This document shows positions 44,951 through 54,285 of a stretch of 57,135 nt of DNA, in pieces. A program made the position numbers and the translations under genes. The stretch's first letter is position 1; every line of letters starts with the position of its first letter. The notes under the pieces are model-generated. The model was not told the DNA's origin. It saw nothing but the letters and a program-made list of their open reading frames with translations, and searched no databases. Source of the stretch: Bacteroidales bacterium UBA3663 (GTDB lineage: Bacteria > Bacteroidota > Bacteroidia > Bacteroidales > UBA3663); NCBI GenBank assembly GCA_002373755.1, contig DFJU01000069.1:1-57135 (forward strand). The letters run 5' to 3'.

Positions 44951-47638
44951 ATGAAAAAGTTTTTTTCAACAGCACTTGTGGTTGCCATCGCCTTTTCGGC
45001 AACGATGGACGCCCAGGTCAAGAAAACGTGGGATTTCACAAAGGGGTTGAGCGACGAGACTGTTGCCAACCTTAATGCCGATGCCACCAATTGGGCTTCC
45101 AACGGCACCGATGCCGATGGCGTCACCAACAACTGGAAGAACAACGCCAAGGTGTCGAGCTCATCTTACTTGACTGCCAATGGCGTGGTCATTCCTGAGT
45201 TGGAGGGCCTCTATTTCGACATCGGCAGCAATGGCGCCAATTCAATCCACGTAGCTCAGAACAAGATCCGTCTCACCCGCAAGAACACGAAAATCACCTT
45301 CCCGAAGTTGGCCAATGGCCAGAAAGTGACCATCGTGGGTCGTTCGGCCAACGCTACGGCTGAAAACCGAGGCATCGCGCCTGTGCAGAGCTACCTCAAC
45401 CTGGTTGAGGGTACGACGACTGGCGGCAGCTGCATCTTCGTGGGTGGCAGCGTTGAGGGCTCGTTGGGAACTTATTCGTTCACTTGGGAGGTTCAGACCG
45501 ATGCCACCGATTCCGTCGATGTGCAGTTCACGCTCACACCGGATGCCGGTATCGATTTCACGTTGTTCCAGATCGACAATGGCGACGAAGAGACCATGAC
45601 CGAAGACCCGACCGTAGCCTATGTCTATTCGGGCGACATCGACAGCGATCCGTTGCGCCAGTTCGTCGGCCTTGACGACTATTGCACGGTGACCAACATC
45701 ACCATCGAGTCGTTGCTCGACGGCACTGTTTCGCAGGATTCCATCGAGTCGTTCGAGGTTGTCGTGCTTGCACCATCGGCCTTCAGCGACGAGAGCAGCG
45801 CCTACATCAACGCACGTCTGAACCGTGTGCCCATCCTAAACTTCACGCCATCGGCCATCTTGGGCTACACCAAGGTTGATCCGGCACTGACTTCGTTCAC
45901 GGTGGGTGAGGACTATGCCGATGCCGACCTCTTCCTCGACATGGAGTATTCAGGCGACGACGACAACGAAATCGCCATCTTCAAAGAGGGCATCTTGAGC
46001 GACAACATGGTCTATGGCTACACGTTGGCCGATGGCAGCGACTTCGCCGACGACGAGGTATATGCCACTGCTGGCGAATACAGCGCCATCCACATCCACG
46101 GCAAGAAGAATGCCTATATGCTCATTCCGTTTGCCGTAGAGAACATTCTGGTCAATGACGATTATGCCATCAGCGACAACACCCTTGCGCTCATCAGCAA
46201 TGCCGTGAAGTATCTGCGTGCAACCAAGGCAAACGTGACCACCGCCATGAAGCCAACCGTCACCTATGCTTATGAGAACGGTGTAACTACGGCCACCTTG
46301 AAGTCTTCACTCACAGGCGCCAAGATTTTCTACACCATCGACGGCACTGAGCCGACCACGGCAAGCTCCCGCTACACCGAGCCGCTCGTCTTCACTTCGG
46401 CTGCAACCCTCAAGGCATTCGTTGTTGCTCCGGCATACAACAACTCGGATGTCTTGACCGAGGAGGTTATCGTCAAGAGCCAGGCCGCTGCACCAAGCTT
46501 CGCATCGGTTGATTCAGAGGGCTTCACCACCATCTCGCTCACCGCTGCCGAGGGTACAAGCATCTACTTCAACTTCGTGGGTGGCGAGGATGCTGCCACT
46601 TCACAGCTCTACACCGAGCCGATTGTCTTGAAAGAGCCGGCTACATTGACCGCATTCGCTACGGGCGACGGCATACTCCAGTCAGAGTCTGTCAGCCGCG
46701 ACTACAGTGTGGGTGGCATTCCAGCCGTCAAGGATACAATCGCTCACTTTACGGCCAATGAGGAGGCTTGGTTCACCAATGTGAAGATTTACGACTACGC
46801 AATGGTTGAACAGGAGATTCCGACCAGCAACTGGGCTGCCAAGGCTTCTTACTATTGGGGCAAGTCGGCTTGGAGCTACTACTCAACCGAGGTTGACCGC
46901 ACCGAAATCGTCTATGACGAGGATGGTACAACTCCGCTCAAGTCGCAGATTGAGGGTCAGACCGATCAGGATTCCATCAAGACCATTTACAAGGTCGATC
47001 CGACAGCCGTCAAGTACGTCTATTCAACCGTCGAGACCGATTGGCGTTTGCGTTCGCAGGGTCAGGTGCTCAATGGCGAGAACAATGTGGCTGCTGCTTC
47101 TGGTGTAGGCAACGGCGCAACCGGCTACTATGCCGAGACCGCATTTGACGAAATCGGCTCTCCATCGAAGGGCAAGATGACCTTTGGCGGCAAGATCAGC
47201 GGCGAGTCATACACTGGCAGCGTCGAATCGACCGTCAAGTTCGAGGGCGAGTTGGACATCGTCACCTACTTGACCAACGGCGGTTCATCGGCCATCGTGC
47301 TGGAACTCCAGACTTCGACCGACGGTGAGACTTGGGCAACAGTCGATACTCTTTCATCGGCCTCAACCCAGCGCTACTTCAAGAAGGACCGCTTCCACAT
47401 CTCTGCAACCGAGCCAGTCTATATCCGCATTGCACAGACCGGTGGCGGCAGCAAGGGTCAGCTCTACGACATCTACGTCATCTCGACCGACGGCACGACT
47501 GGCATCGAGGCAATCACCGCCAACGATGAGAAGTCGGCCAAGAGCCAGTACACAATCGACCTCATGGGTCGTCGCGCAGGTGCAATGGTTTCTGGCCAGA
47601 TGTACTTGAAGGACGGCAAAATTGTCTTGATGAAATAA
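44951..47638 (+). CDS. Large secreted protein with chitobiase-C-type repeats, copy A
   Basis: An 895-residue exported protein, last gene of the PUL operon. The signal peptide ends near FSATMDAQVKK. The mature N terminus KTWDFTKGLSDETVANLNAD resembles the WDFT start seen on pectin-associated secreted proteins of Bacteroidales. Residues about 430-600 hold two beta-sandwich modules like those at the C terminus of chitobiase: IFYTIDGTEPTTASSRYTEP and SIYFNFVGGEDAATSQLYTE. A beta-rich region of about 300 residues follows, ending DLMGRRAGAMVSGQMYLKDG and KIVLMK. No catalytic motif is recognised; it may bind or present glycan. Residues from about 511 to the end are nearly identical to the next gene. 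Confidence 0.75.
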   Translation: MKKFFSTALVVAIAFSATMDAQVKKTWDFTKGLSDETVANLNADATNWASNGTDADGVTNNWKNNAKVSSSSYLTANGVVIPELEGLYFDIGSNGANSIHVAQNKIRLTRKNTKITFPKLANGQKVTIVGRSANATAENRGIAPVQSYLNLVEGTTTGGSCIFVGGSVEGSLGTYSFTWEVQTDATDSVDVQFTLTPDAGIDFTLFQIDNGDEETMTEDPTVAYVYSGDIDSDPLRQFVGLDDYCTVTNITIESLLDGTVSQDSIESFEVVVLAPSAFSDESSAYINARLNRVPILNFTPSAILGYTKVDPALTSFTVGEDYADADLFLDMEYSGDDDNEIAIFKEGILSDNMVYGYTLADGSDFADDEVYATAGEYSAIHIHGKKNAYMLIPFAVENILVNDDYAISDNTLALISNAVKYLRATKANVTTAMKPTVTYAYENGVTTATLKSSLTGAKIFYTIDGTEPTTASSRYTEPLVFTSAATLKAFVVAPAYNNSDVLTEEVIVKSQAAAPSFASVDSEGFTTISLTAAEGTSIYFNFVGGEDAATSQLYTEPIVLKEPATLTAFATGDGILQSESVSRDYSVGGIPAVKDTIAHFTANEEAWFTNVKIYDYAMVEQEIPTSNWAAKASYYWGKSAWSYYSTEVDRTEIVYDEDGTTPLKSQIEGQTDQDSIKTIYKVDPTAVKYVYSTVETDWRLRSQGQVLNGENNVAAASGVGNGATGYYAETAFDEIGSPSKGKMTFGGKISGESYTGSVESTVKFEGELDIVTYLTNGGSSAIVLELQTSTDGETWATVDTLSSASTQRYFKKDRFHISATEPVYIRIAQTGGGSKGQLYDIYVISTDGTTGIEAITANDEKSAKSQYTIDLMGRRAGAMVSGQMYLKDGKIVLMK
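46481..47638 (+). repeat. Long direct repeat, copy A (3' part of the gene)
   Basis: About 1.16 kb nearly identical at DNA level to 49407-50561, including many silent positions. The upstream halves of the two genes differ strongly, so the shared part reflects recent duplication or gene conversion. Confidence 0.85.
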
Positions 47639-47658
47639 GCCGGACGGCAACCAATAAC

Positions 47659-47699
47659 GGAAAAGTGGGGCATGAACATCAAAAATGCCTCGCTTTTCC
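47659..47699 (+). terminator. Terminator at the end of the PUL operon
   Basis: Fifteen-base arms (47659-47673 and 47685-47699) pair throughout with two G-T wobbles around an 11-nt loop. A run of eight T follows 11 bp later. Confidence 0.7.
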
Positions 47700-47721
47700 A
47701 TTATATTGGCTTTTTTTTGGC

Positions 47722-47729
47722 TAAATTTG
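47722..47729 (+). promoter_or_regulatory. Candidate -7 element for the second large secreted protein
   Basis: TAAATTTG matches TAnnTTTG and lies 73 bp before the start codon, right after a terminator. The -33 region is not a clean TTTG at the standard spacing. Confidence 0.45.
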
Positions 47730-47801
47730 CCGCTGTTTAGCTTTATAGAATAACCAAAGTGAAAAACCGAACCTTATTCGTTTAACTTTTAATTTTTAAC
47801 T

Positions 47802-50561
47802 ATGAAAAAATCTTTACTTTTTGCGACGGCAGCACTCCTGCTTTCCAGCAGTCTGTATGCCAAAAAGTGGGACTTCACCAATTGGAGTTCCGAGACCGTA
47901 GCAAATATTGTCGCCGATGAGAAATGGACTGGCGACGAGAAGGGCAACGGTACGGTGTTTGAAGGTGCTTATTGGTACACCGCATCGACAATTGCCGAGG
48001 GCTGTGATGCCGACAGCAGTGTTATGGCCAATGGCGTAGCCATCAAGGAACTGGTCGGCCTGAAGATCAATGCCATGGGCAGCAAGCAGATTGCCATCGC
48101 TACCGACTATCAGATCACCAAGGATGCCAATGCATGGGGGCCATATCAGGGCTCACAGTACCTGTGGTTTGCCGGTGCTTTTGAAATCCGCATCCCAGGC
48201 GTGAAGCCAGGCACCAACATCAGCGCAGGTGTCGAGTCGCACAAGCCAAGCGATGGCCGTGGTATCGACATGTACGTCAACGGCGAGAAGGTAGCCTGGA
48301 CTTCAGGTCAGTCTGGCTATCCGACAGCTTATGACGTTTACACTTGGCAGGTGCCTGAGAACATCGATGCCGACGTAGTTGACGTCGTCTTCAAGCGCAG
48401 CAACGGCTGCCACGTCTATTACTTCGACGTTGAGGGCTATGGCGATGACGATTTCGATGCATCGGCCGTAAAGGTTGCCTACCTCTACGACGGCACCTAC
48501 AATGGCGCAAAGGATGCAGACAAGAATCTTGTCGGCTGGTTGGCCAATGGCGGTCTGGACGGCGACATGATCTATGCTGCTTTGACCAGCTACGATGTTC
48601 AGACAATCGACTACTCGACTGTAGGCCTGACTTCGGCCGACTTGAACGACTCACTGCTCAAATACGATGTTGTCGTGCTGAGCGAGGCCGTCGGTAGCAG
48701 CAATGCATTGGCCAAGGGTACGTTTGACATTGTGAACAAGGTGCCGATGCTCAACCTCAAGTCGTTCTTCTACAAGAGCGGTGTCTGGGGCGTCGGTGCT
48801 GGCAACAATCCAAGCCCGAAGGCTACCACCATCACTGTGGCTGAGGATTATTTGGACGACGCGCTTTTCGCCAATGTCGAAATGGACGAGGGTGTAATTA
48901 CACTCTATGATGGTGCTGATCCGGATGCCGTCAATGGCAACCTCGTGCAGGGCTGCACGCCTGCTGCCGACGGTCTGTTTGGCACCGATGAAGCTATCGC
49001 TACCGTACCGAACGGCGAGGATGCCAGCTTCACAGCCATCCACACACATGGCACACGAAACATGTATATGCTCATCCCATTGTCGTCGGACAACAGCAAC
49101 TTGTTGAACGAAAATGCAATGACAATCATCAGCAATGCCGTTGAGATTTTGGCCAAGACCAAGTCGTCTGTCCAGAAGGCCGGCAAGCCTAACGTAGAGC
49201 AGCAGATGGCCAACAACGAGACAACCGTTAGCATCAGCTCGTCGGCCACCAATCCGACCATCTACTATTCAATCGACGGCGGCGATTATGCCATCTACAG
49301 CGAGCCATTCGTCGTAACGAAGGACGGCACTGTGGTAAAGGCATACGCCATTGCCCACGGTTATGACACTTCAGACACCACCGAGGTTACCATCAGCGTT
49401 CAGGCTCAGGCCGCAGCACCACGTTTCGCTTCGGTTGACAGCGAGGGCTTCACCACCATCACGCTCACCGCAGCCGAGGGTACAAGCATCTACTTCAACT
49501 TCGTGGGTGGTGAGAATGCTGCAACATCGCAGCTCTACACCGAGCCGATTGTCTTGAAAGAGCCGGCTACATTGACCGCATTCGCTACGGGCGACGGCGT
49601 ACTCCAGTCAGAGTCTGTCAGCCGCGATTACAGTGTGGGAGGTATCCCAGCCGTCAAGGATACAATCTCTCACTTTACGGCCAATGAAGAGGCTTGGTTC
49701 ACCAACGTGAAGATTTACGACTACGCTATGGTCGAGCAGGAGTTGCCTACCAGCAACTGGGCTGCCAAGGCTGCTTACTATTGGGGCAAGAGTGGTTGGA
49801 GCTACTACTCAACAACCGAGGTTGACCACACCGAAATCGTTTACGATGAGAACGGCGAAACTCCGCTCAAGTCACTCGTTAATCCTGATCAGGACTCTGT
49901 CAAGACCGTTTACAAGGTAGATCCAACTACTGTCAAGTACGTCTATTCAACCGTCGAGACCGATTGGCGTCTGCGTTCACAGGGTCAGGCATTCACTGGC
50001 GAGACCAACGTCGCAGCCTCTACTGGTGTAGGTAATGCCGCAACTGGCTACTATGCCGAGACCCCATTTGACGAAATCGGCTCTCCAACGAAGGGCAAGA
50101 TGACCTTCGGCGGCAAGGCCAGCGGCGAGGCTTATACGGGCAGCATTGAATCGACCGTCAAGTTCGAGGGTGAGTTCGATGTCGTTACCTACTTGACCAA
50201 CGGCGGCACATCGGCCATCGTTCTGGAACTCCAGACTTCGACCGACGGCGAGACTTGGGCTACTGTCGATACATTGAGCTCGGCCTCAACCCAGCGCTAC
50301 TTCAAGAAGGACCGCTTCCACATCTCTGCAACCGAGCCAGTCTATATCCGCATTGCACAGACCGGCGGCGGCAGCAAGGGTCAGCTCTACGACATCTACG
50401 TCATCTCGACCGACGGCACGACCGGCATCGAGGCAATCACAGCCAACGACGAGAAGTCGGCCAAGAGCCAGTACGTCATCGACCTCATGGGTCGTCGCGC
50501 CGGAGCAATGGTTCCTGGCCAGATGTACTTGAAGGATGGCAAGACTGTCATCGTACGTTAA
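47802..50561 (+). CDS. Large secreted protein with chitobiase-C-type repeats, copy B
   Basis: A 919-residue paralogue of the previous gene. The signal peptide is SLLFATAALLLSSSLYA; the mature protein begins KKWDFTNWSSETVANIVADE. The first 530 residues are only distantly related to copy A but follow the same order: a beta-sandwich with GFEIR-like strands, a segment with YLYDGTYNGAKDADKNLVGW and VVLSEAVGSSNALAKGTF resembling a GATase-like or ThuA-like fold, then IYYSIDGGDYAIYSEPFVV. From about residue 536 to the end the two proteins are nearly identical, closing with DLMGRRAGAMVPGQMYLKDG. It probably shares targeting and partners with copy A but differs in the ligand-facing half. It has its own -7 element and terminator. 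Confidence 0.75.
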   Translation: MKKSLLFATAALLLSSSLYAKKWDFTNWSSETVANIVADEKWTGDEKGNGTVFEGAYWYTASTIAEGCDADSSVMANGVAIKELVGLKINAMGSKQIAIATDYQITKDANAWGPYQGSQYLWFAGAFEIRIPGVKPGTNISAGVESHKPSDGRGIDMYVNGEKVAWTSGQSGYPTAYDVYTWQVPENIDADVVDVVFKRSNGCHVYYFDVEGYGDDDFDASAVKVAYLYDGTYNGAKDADKNLVGWLANGGLDGDMIYAALTSYDVQTIDYSTVGLTSADLNDSLLKYDVVVLSEAVGSSNALAKGTFDIVNKVPMLNLKSFFYKSGVWGVGAGNNPSPKATTITVAEDYLDDALFANVEMDEGVITLYDGADPDAVNGNLVQGCTPAADGLFGTDEAIATVPNGEDASFTAIHTHGTRNMYMLIPLSSDNSNLLNENAMTIISNAVEILAKTKSSVQKAGKPNVEQQMANNETTVSISSSATNPTIYYSIDGGDYAIYSEPFVVTKDGTVVKAYAIAHGYDTSDTTEVTISVQAQAAAPRFASVDSEGFTTITLTAAEGTSIYFNFVGGENAATSQLYTEPIVLKEPATLTAFATGDGVLQSESVSRDYSVGGIPAVKDTISHFTANEEAWFTNVKIYDYAMVEQELPTSNWAAKAAYYWGKSGWSYYSTTEVDHTEIVYDENGETPLKSLVNPDQDSVKTVYKVDPTTVKYVYSTVETDWRLRSQGQAFTGETNVAASTGVGNAATGYYAETPFDEIGSPTKGKMTFGGKASGEAYTGSIESTVKFEGEFDVVTYLTNGGTSAIVLELQTSTDGETWATVDTLSSASTQRYFKKDRFHISATEPVYIRIAQTGGGSKGQLYDIYVISTDGTTGIEAITANDEKSAKSQYVIDLMGRRAGAMVPGQMYLKDGKTVIVR
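49407..50561 (+). repeat. Long direct repeat, copy B
   Basis: The second copy of the 1.16-kb repeat at 46481-47638, in the same orientation, 2.9 kb apart. Recombination between copies would delete the first gene's terminator and the second gene's unique half and leave one chimeric gene. Confidence 0.85.
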
Positions 50562-50585
50562 TCGTCGGACATAAATCACTATCGG

Positions 50586-50618
50586 GAGACGGGTTCATGT
50601 GAATCCGTCTCTTTTTTT
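50586..50618 (+). terminator. Strong intrinsic terminator after copy B
   Basis: GAGACGGGTTCA (50586-50597) pairs with TGAATCCGTCTC (50600-50611), with one wobble pair, and seven T follow directly. Confidence 0.9.
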
Positions 50619-50662
50619 GTCCGAATGGCAGCGTATGGTGGATTAAGACAGAGAAAAAACGC

Positions 50663-50670
50663 TATCTTTG
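50663..50670 (+). promoter_or_regulatory. -7 element of the glycosyltransferase gene
   Basis: TATCTTTG ends only 4 bp before the ATG at 50675. If used, the transcript would start at or next to the start codon, giving a leaderless or nearly leaderless mRNA; otherwise a later start codon is the true one. Confidence 0.45.
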
Positions 50671-50674
50671 CGGC

Positions 50675-52036
50675 ATGGAAGACACTTTTTACTACAATCT
50701 GCGCGGCGCTTTGGTTTCGTCTGCGCAAATGCACGGATTGGCCATGAAGTTGGCCGATTCTGGTTCCGATTTCTTGATGCTACAGTTGCGCGACGGCACT
50801 CTGAAAATCTCCGATGCCGAATTGTTGCGCCTACAGAACGTGCTGCTCGACAGCGGCGCGCCGATGCTCTACTGCGACTACCGTCAGGCGGGCGAGGAAA
50901 TGGCCTGCATCGACTATCAGTTCGGCTCGCTACGCGACGATTTTGACTTCGGGCCGATGGTCCTCATCCGCGCGTCGGCTGTGCTTGAGGCCGATGGCTT
51001 TGTGCATGGCGAGTGGGCCGACGGCGAAGATGCATTGGCCTACCATTCCGACCTGCAATATGCCGCGTGGTATCAGCTGCGCCTCATCCTGTCGCTGCGT
51101 GCCTTGCCGTTCCACCTGAACGAGGTCGGCTATACGTTCGAGCCGGCAGAGGCATCGGCCGACAACCAGTTCGCCTACGTCGATCCGCGCAACCGCGCCG
51201 TCCAGTTCGAGTACGAGCAGGTCGTGACGCAGCACTTGCGCGACCTTGATGCACTGGTCGATTCCAGATTGCTGAAAACGACATTGGCCAATGCCCCGAA
51301 AGAGACGAACGACATCGAAGCATCGGTCGTCATCCCTGTGTTCAACCGCGCGCGCACCATTGCCGACGCCGTCCGTTCCGCGCTCTCGCAGGTGGCCGAT
51401 TTCGCGTTCAACGTCATCGTGGTCGATAATCACAGCACCGACGGCACGGGCGAAATCGTGGCGCAGATGGCATCGGCCGACAACCGCGTCATCCACATCG
51501 TGCCCGACGAGACGACGCTCAAGATTGGCGGCTGCTGGAACAGGGCTGTGGCCGATGAGCATTGCGGCCGCTACGTAGTTCAGCTCGACAGCGACGATAT
51601 GTATGCGGCCGATGATGTGCTGGCCAGGATTGTGCGCGCCTTCCGCGAACAGGACTGCATGGCCGTGGTTGGCAGCTACAGTCTGACCGACTTCGACCTG
51701 AATCCGTTGCCGCCGGGCCTCATCGACCATCGCGAATGGACCCCCGAAAACGGTATGAACAATGCGCTGCGAATCAACGGATTGGGCGCGCCGCGAGCCT
51801 TCCGCCGCGAATTGCTCCTGCGGCATCCGCTGCCGAACACGAGCTATGGCGAGGACTATGCCGCCATGTTGCGCATCTCGCGCGAGTATCGCATCGGCCG
51901 CATCTATGAATCGCTCTACAACTGCCGCCGCTGGAGTGGCAACAGCGATGCCGCCCTTTCGCGCGATGCCATTAACCGCAACAATTTCTACAAGGACCGC
52001 ATCCGCACAATTGAGTTGCAGGCAAGAATGAGCTGA
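50675..52036 (+). CDS. Family 2 glycosyltransferase
   Basis: A 453-residue cytosolic or membrane-associated sugar transferase. The GT-A domain occupies about residues 213-440. It starts [20 protein letters not shown], includes [20 protein letters not shown], has the metal-binding DxD as VQLDSDDMY (about 304), and later [20 protein letters not shown] with the acidic acceptor-side residues of GT2. The first 200 residues ([46 protein letters not shown]) look like a second, degenerate GT-A-like half. No transmembrane helix is seen. Donor and acceptor are unknown. It is followed by a hairpin and then the DUF4922-SpoIID gene, perhaps in the same wall-linked process. Confidence 0.88.
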   Translation: MEDTFYYNLRGALVSSAQMHGLAMKLADSGSDFLMLQLRDGTLKISDAELLRLQNVLLDSGAPMLYCDYRQAGEEMACIDYQFGSLRDDFDFGPMVLIRASAVLEADGFVHGEWADGEDALAYHSDLQYAAWYQLRLILSLRALPFHLNEVGYTFEPAEASADNQFAYVDPRNRAVQFEYEQVVTQHLRDLDALVDSRLLKTTLANAPKETNDIEASVVIPVFNRARTIADAVRSALSQVADFAFNVIVVDNHSTDGTGEIVAQMASADNRVIHIVPDETTLKIGGCWNRAVADEHCGRYVVQLDSDDMYAADDVLARIVRAFREQDCMAVVGSYSLTDFDLNPLPPGLIDHREWTPENGMNNALRINGLGAPRAFRRELLLRHPLPNTSYGEDYAAMLRISREYRIGRIYESLYNCRRWSGNSDAALSRDAINRNNFYKDRIRTIELQARMS

Positions 52037-52041
52037 TGACC

Positions 52042-52063
52042 CTCTCCCCCTTAATGGGGAGGG
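52042..52063 (+). terminator. GC-rich hairpin after the glycosyltransferase gene
   Basis: CTCTCCCC (52042-52049) pairs with GGGGAGGG (52056-52063), with one wobble, around a 6-nt loop. No T run follows, so it is a weak terminator or stability element. Confidence 0.4.
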
Positions 52064-52141
52064 AGCTTCGGTTTGATGCATTGGCCAAAAAACTGAAACT
52101 GTTGATTTTTAAGGATTTCAGGTATCGTCCCTTTCACTTCT

Positions 52142-52163
52142 GAGACGTTTCATGAAACGTCTC
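52142..52163. repeat. Palindromic repeat, copy 2
   Basis: A 22-bp palindrome with arm GAGACGTTTCA, followed by TAC, matching 12203-12226. It contains the first ATG (52152) of the following open frame. That ATG is therefore probably repeat-derived and not the biological start. Confidence 0.75.
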
Positions 52164-52199
52164 TACAATCTTTTTTACTCCCCTTTTACTCCCCTTCAA

Positions 52200-54254
52200 A
52201 TGATGGATATTGAACAATTTTTCTCCGACCAGCTTTCGGTTTGGGACGATGCGCGCCGCCGCTACGCGGATTTGCAGTCGGCCGAACACAAGATGGTGAC
52301 CATCGACGGACGCGACTACGACGTGATGTTCAACCCGGCACGCATGAAGAGCGCGATGGCCAAGGTCGTTGACGGCAAGGTCGAGCGTCCCTGTTTCCTT
52401 TGCGCCGATGCGTTGCCCAAGGAGCAGCGGAAAATCCGCGTAGAGGCCGTTCCGTCGGGGCGCGCATACGACATTATGGTCAATCCGTATCCGATTGTTG
52501 ACCGCCATTTCACGCTCGTTTCGACGCGGCACGAGAGGCAGGATTTGGCCGATGCGAGCCGTCACGATGCCTTCGCGTCGCGCGTGTGGGATATGGCCTT
52601 CTTTGCCGACCTGTTGCCCGACTATCTCATCTTCTTCAACGGTGCGTGCAGCGGTGCATCGGCCCCAGATCATCTTCATTTCCAGGCCGTTCCGAAGTCG
52701 TCGGTACCGCTGACGCATTGGACGTGGGCGCAGCAGCAGGACATGGGAGTGACATCGGCCATGCCCCAGCAGATTGCCGATTCCGACCGCTGCAACGTGG
52801 TCTGCTGGACGGAGGGCGCGGAGTGCCATTGGCTCGTGATTGAGCGCAAATGCCATCGGCCGAAAGAATACGGCATGACGGGCGAGGGGCAGGTGCTCAT
52901 CAGTCCGGCCGCGCTCGAGTTCTGCGGTCTGGTGCCGATGGCGCGTCGCGAGGACTACGACAAGATGGACGCCGTGCTTTTGGGCGGTATTCTTGGCCAA
53001 TGCCGCCGCCAGCAGCCGATGCTCCACGTCGGAATCATGGAGGGGAAACAGATCCGTTTTTCGGCCGATGAACGCACTCATTCGCTCAACTACGTGGCCG
53101 ATGGACGTATGCTGCACGTGATGGACTACGGCACGAATCGCGCTGAAAAAGAGGAGATTACTGAATATTGCACAACGTCGTCACCGTTCACGTTGGAGGG
53201 CGTGACCATCGGCAAGCAGTTTCATTGGCAACAGAAGGAAGACCAGACTTTCGTCGGTTCGTTGCGCGTCATTGCCCGCGACGGACAGCTGCACGCCATC
53301 AACATCGTGCCGGTCGAGGAGTATCTGAAGTCGGTCATTTCGTCCGAGATGTCGGCCACCAACAACCTCGAACTGCTCAAGACGCACGCCATCATCTCGC
53401 GTAGTTGGGTACTGCGCCAGATTGCCTGCAAGAAGGGTGCGGCCGACTGCAATCGTGTTGTGGCCGATGACCGCGCCGTCATCTTCTGGGACCACTCGGA
53501 CCACACCTTGTTCGATGTCTGCGCCGACGACCATTGCCAACGCTACCAGGGCATCACGCGGCAGGTTTCGCCGCTCGTTGCGCAGGCCATCGACGAGACG
53601 CGCGGCATGGTACTGCTCGACCGCGACGGCCAGATTTGCGATGCCCGCTTCTCGAAGTGTTGCGGCGGCAAGTCGGAGCTGTTCAGCACCTGTTGGCAGG
53701 ACGAGGATTTCCACTACCTGCAGCCGGTCGATGACCCGTGGTGCGATACTCACGACGAGCACGTGCTGCGCCTTGTCCTCAACGACTACGACCAGCGTAC
53801 CATCGACTTCCACGACTGGACGGTGGCCTACACCGAAGCCGAACTGACCGAACTCGTCAACCGGAAATTGTCGGCCGAAATCGCTGGTTTTCATCCATTT
53901 GGTCGCGTAGTGAGCCTCGTGCCGGAAAGCATCGGCCCGTCCGGTCGCATCAGCCTGCTGCGCATCGACGGAACATCGGCCGCAAACGGACAACCGCAGT
54001 CGTTCACCATCGGCAAAGAGCTGCTGATACGCAAGGCGTTGAGCGAGACGCACCTCTACAGCTCGGCCTTCACGGTGCGCGTGATTGAGGCATCGGCCAA
54101 TGAACCCCACAGATTCGTCCTCACGGGCAAGGGCTGGGGCCACGGCGTCGGCCTCTGTCAGATTGGTGCGGCCAACATGAGCCAGCACGGCTACGACTTC
54201 CGTCGGATTCTCGCGCACTACTTCATCGGCGCACGCATCGAGGCAATCTATTGA
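52200..54254 (+). CDS. DUF4922 - SpoIID/LytB fusion protein
   Basis: A 684-residue two-part protein. The N-terminal part (1 to about 290) is DUF4922, a relative of the GalT/HIT nucleotidyl-transferase fold. VERPCFLCADALPKEQ (about 62) resembles the GalT zinc site, and DHLHFQAVPK (His158 and His160) is the HxHxQ nucleotide-handling motif. The C-terminal part (about 350-684) is a SpoIID/LytB domain: INIVPVEEYLKSVISSEM, LKTHAIISRSWVLRQ, SKCCGGKSELFSTCW, and GKGWGHGVGLCQIGAANM. SpoIID proteins are lytic transglycosylases or amidase enhancers acting on peptidoglycan. No signal peptide is visible, odd for a wall enzyme. The start MMDIEQFF (52200) was chosen because the upstream ATG lies in a dispersed palindrome. 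Confidence 0.85.
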   Translation: MMDIEQFFSDQLSVWDDARRRYADLQSAEHKMVTIDGRDYDVMFNPARMKSAMAKVVDGKVERPCFLCADALPKEQRKIRVEAVPSGRAYDIMVNPYPIVDRHFTLVSTRHERQDLADASRHDAFASRVWDMAFFADLLPDYLIFFNGACSGASAPDHLHFQAVPKSSVPLTHWTWAQQQDMGVTSAMPQQIADSDRCNVVCWTEGAECHWLVIERKCHRPKEYGMTGEGQVLISPAALEFCGLVPMARREDYDKMDAVLLGGILGQCRRQQPMLHVGIMEGKQIRFSADERTHSLNYVADGRMLHVMDYGTNRAEKEEITEYCTTSSPFTLEGVTIGKQFHWQQKEDQTFVGSLRVIARDGQLHAINIVPVEEYLKSVISSEMSATNNLELLKTHAIISRSWVLRQIACKKGAADCNRVVADDRAVIFWDHSDHTLFDVCADDHCQRYQGITRQVSPLVAQAIDETRGMVLLDRDGQICDARFSKCCGGKSELFSTCWQDEDFHYLQPVDDPWCDTHDEHVLRLVLNDYDQRTIDFHDWTVAYTEAELTELVNRKLSAEIAGFHPFGRVVSLVPESIGPSGRISLLRIDGTSAANGQPQSFTIGKELLIRKALSETHLYSSAFTVRVIEASANEPHRFVLTGKGWGHGVGLCQIGAANMSQHGYDFRRILAHYFIGARIEAIY

Positions 54255-54285
54255 TGCGCACTTTCCATTGTGGTAATTCAAAATG

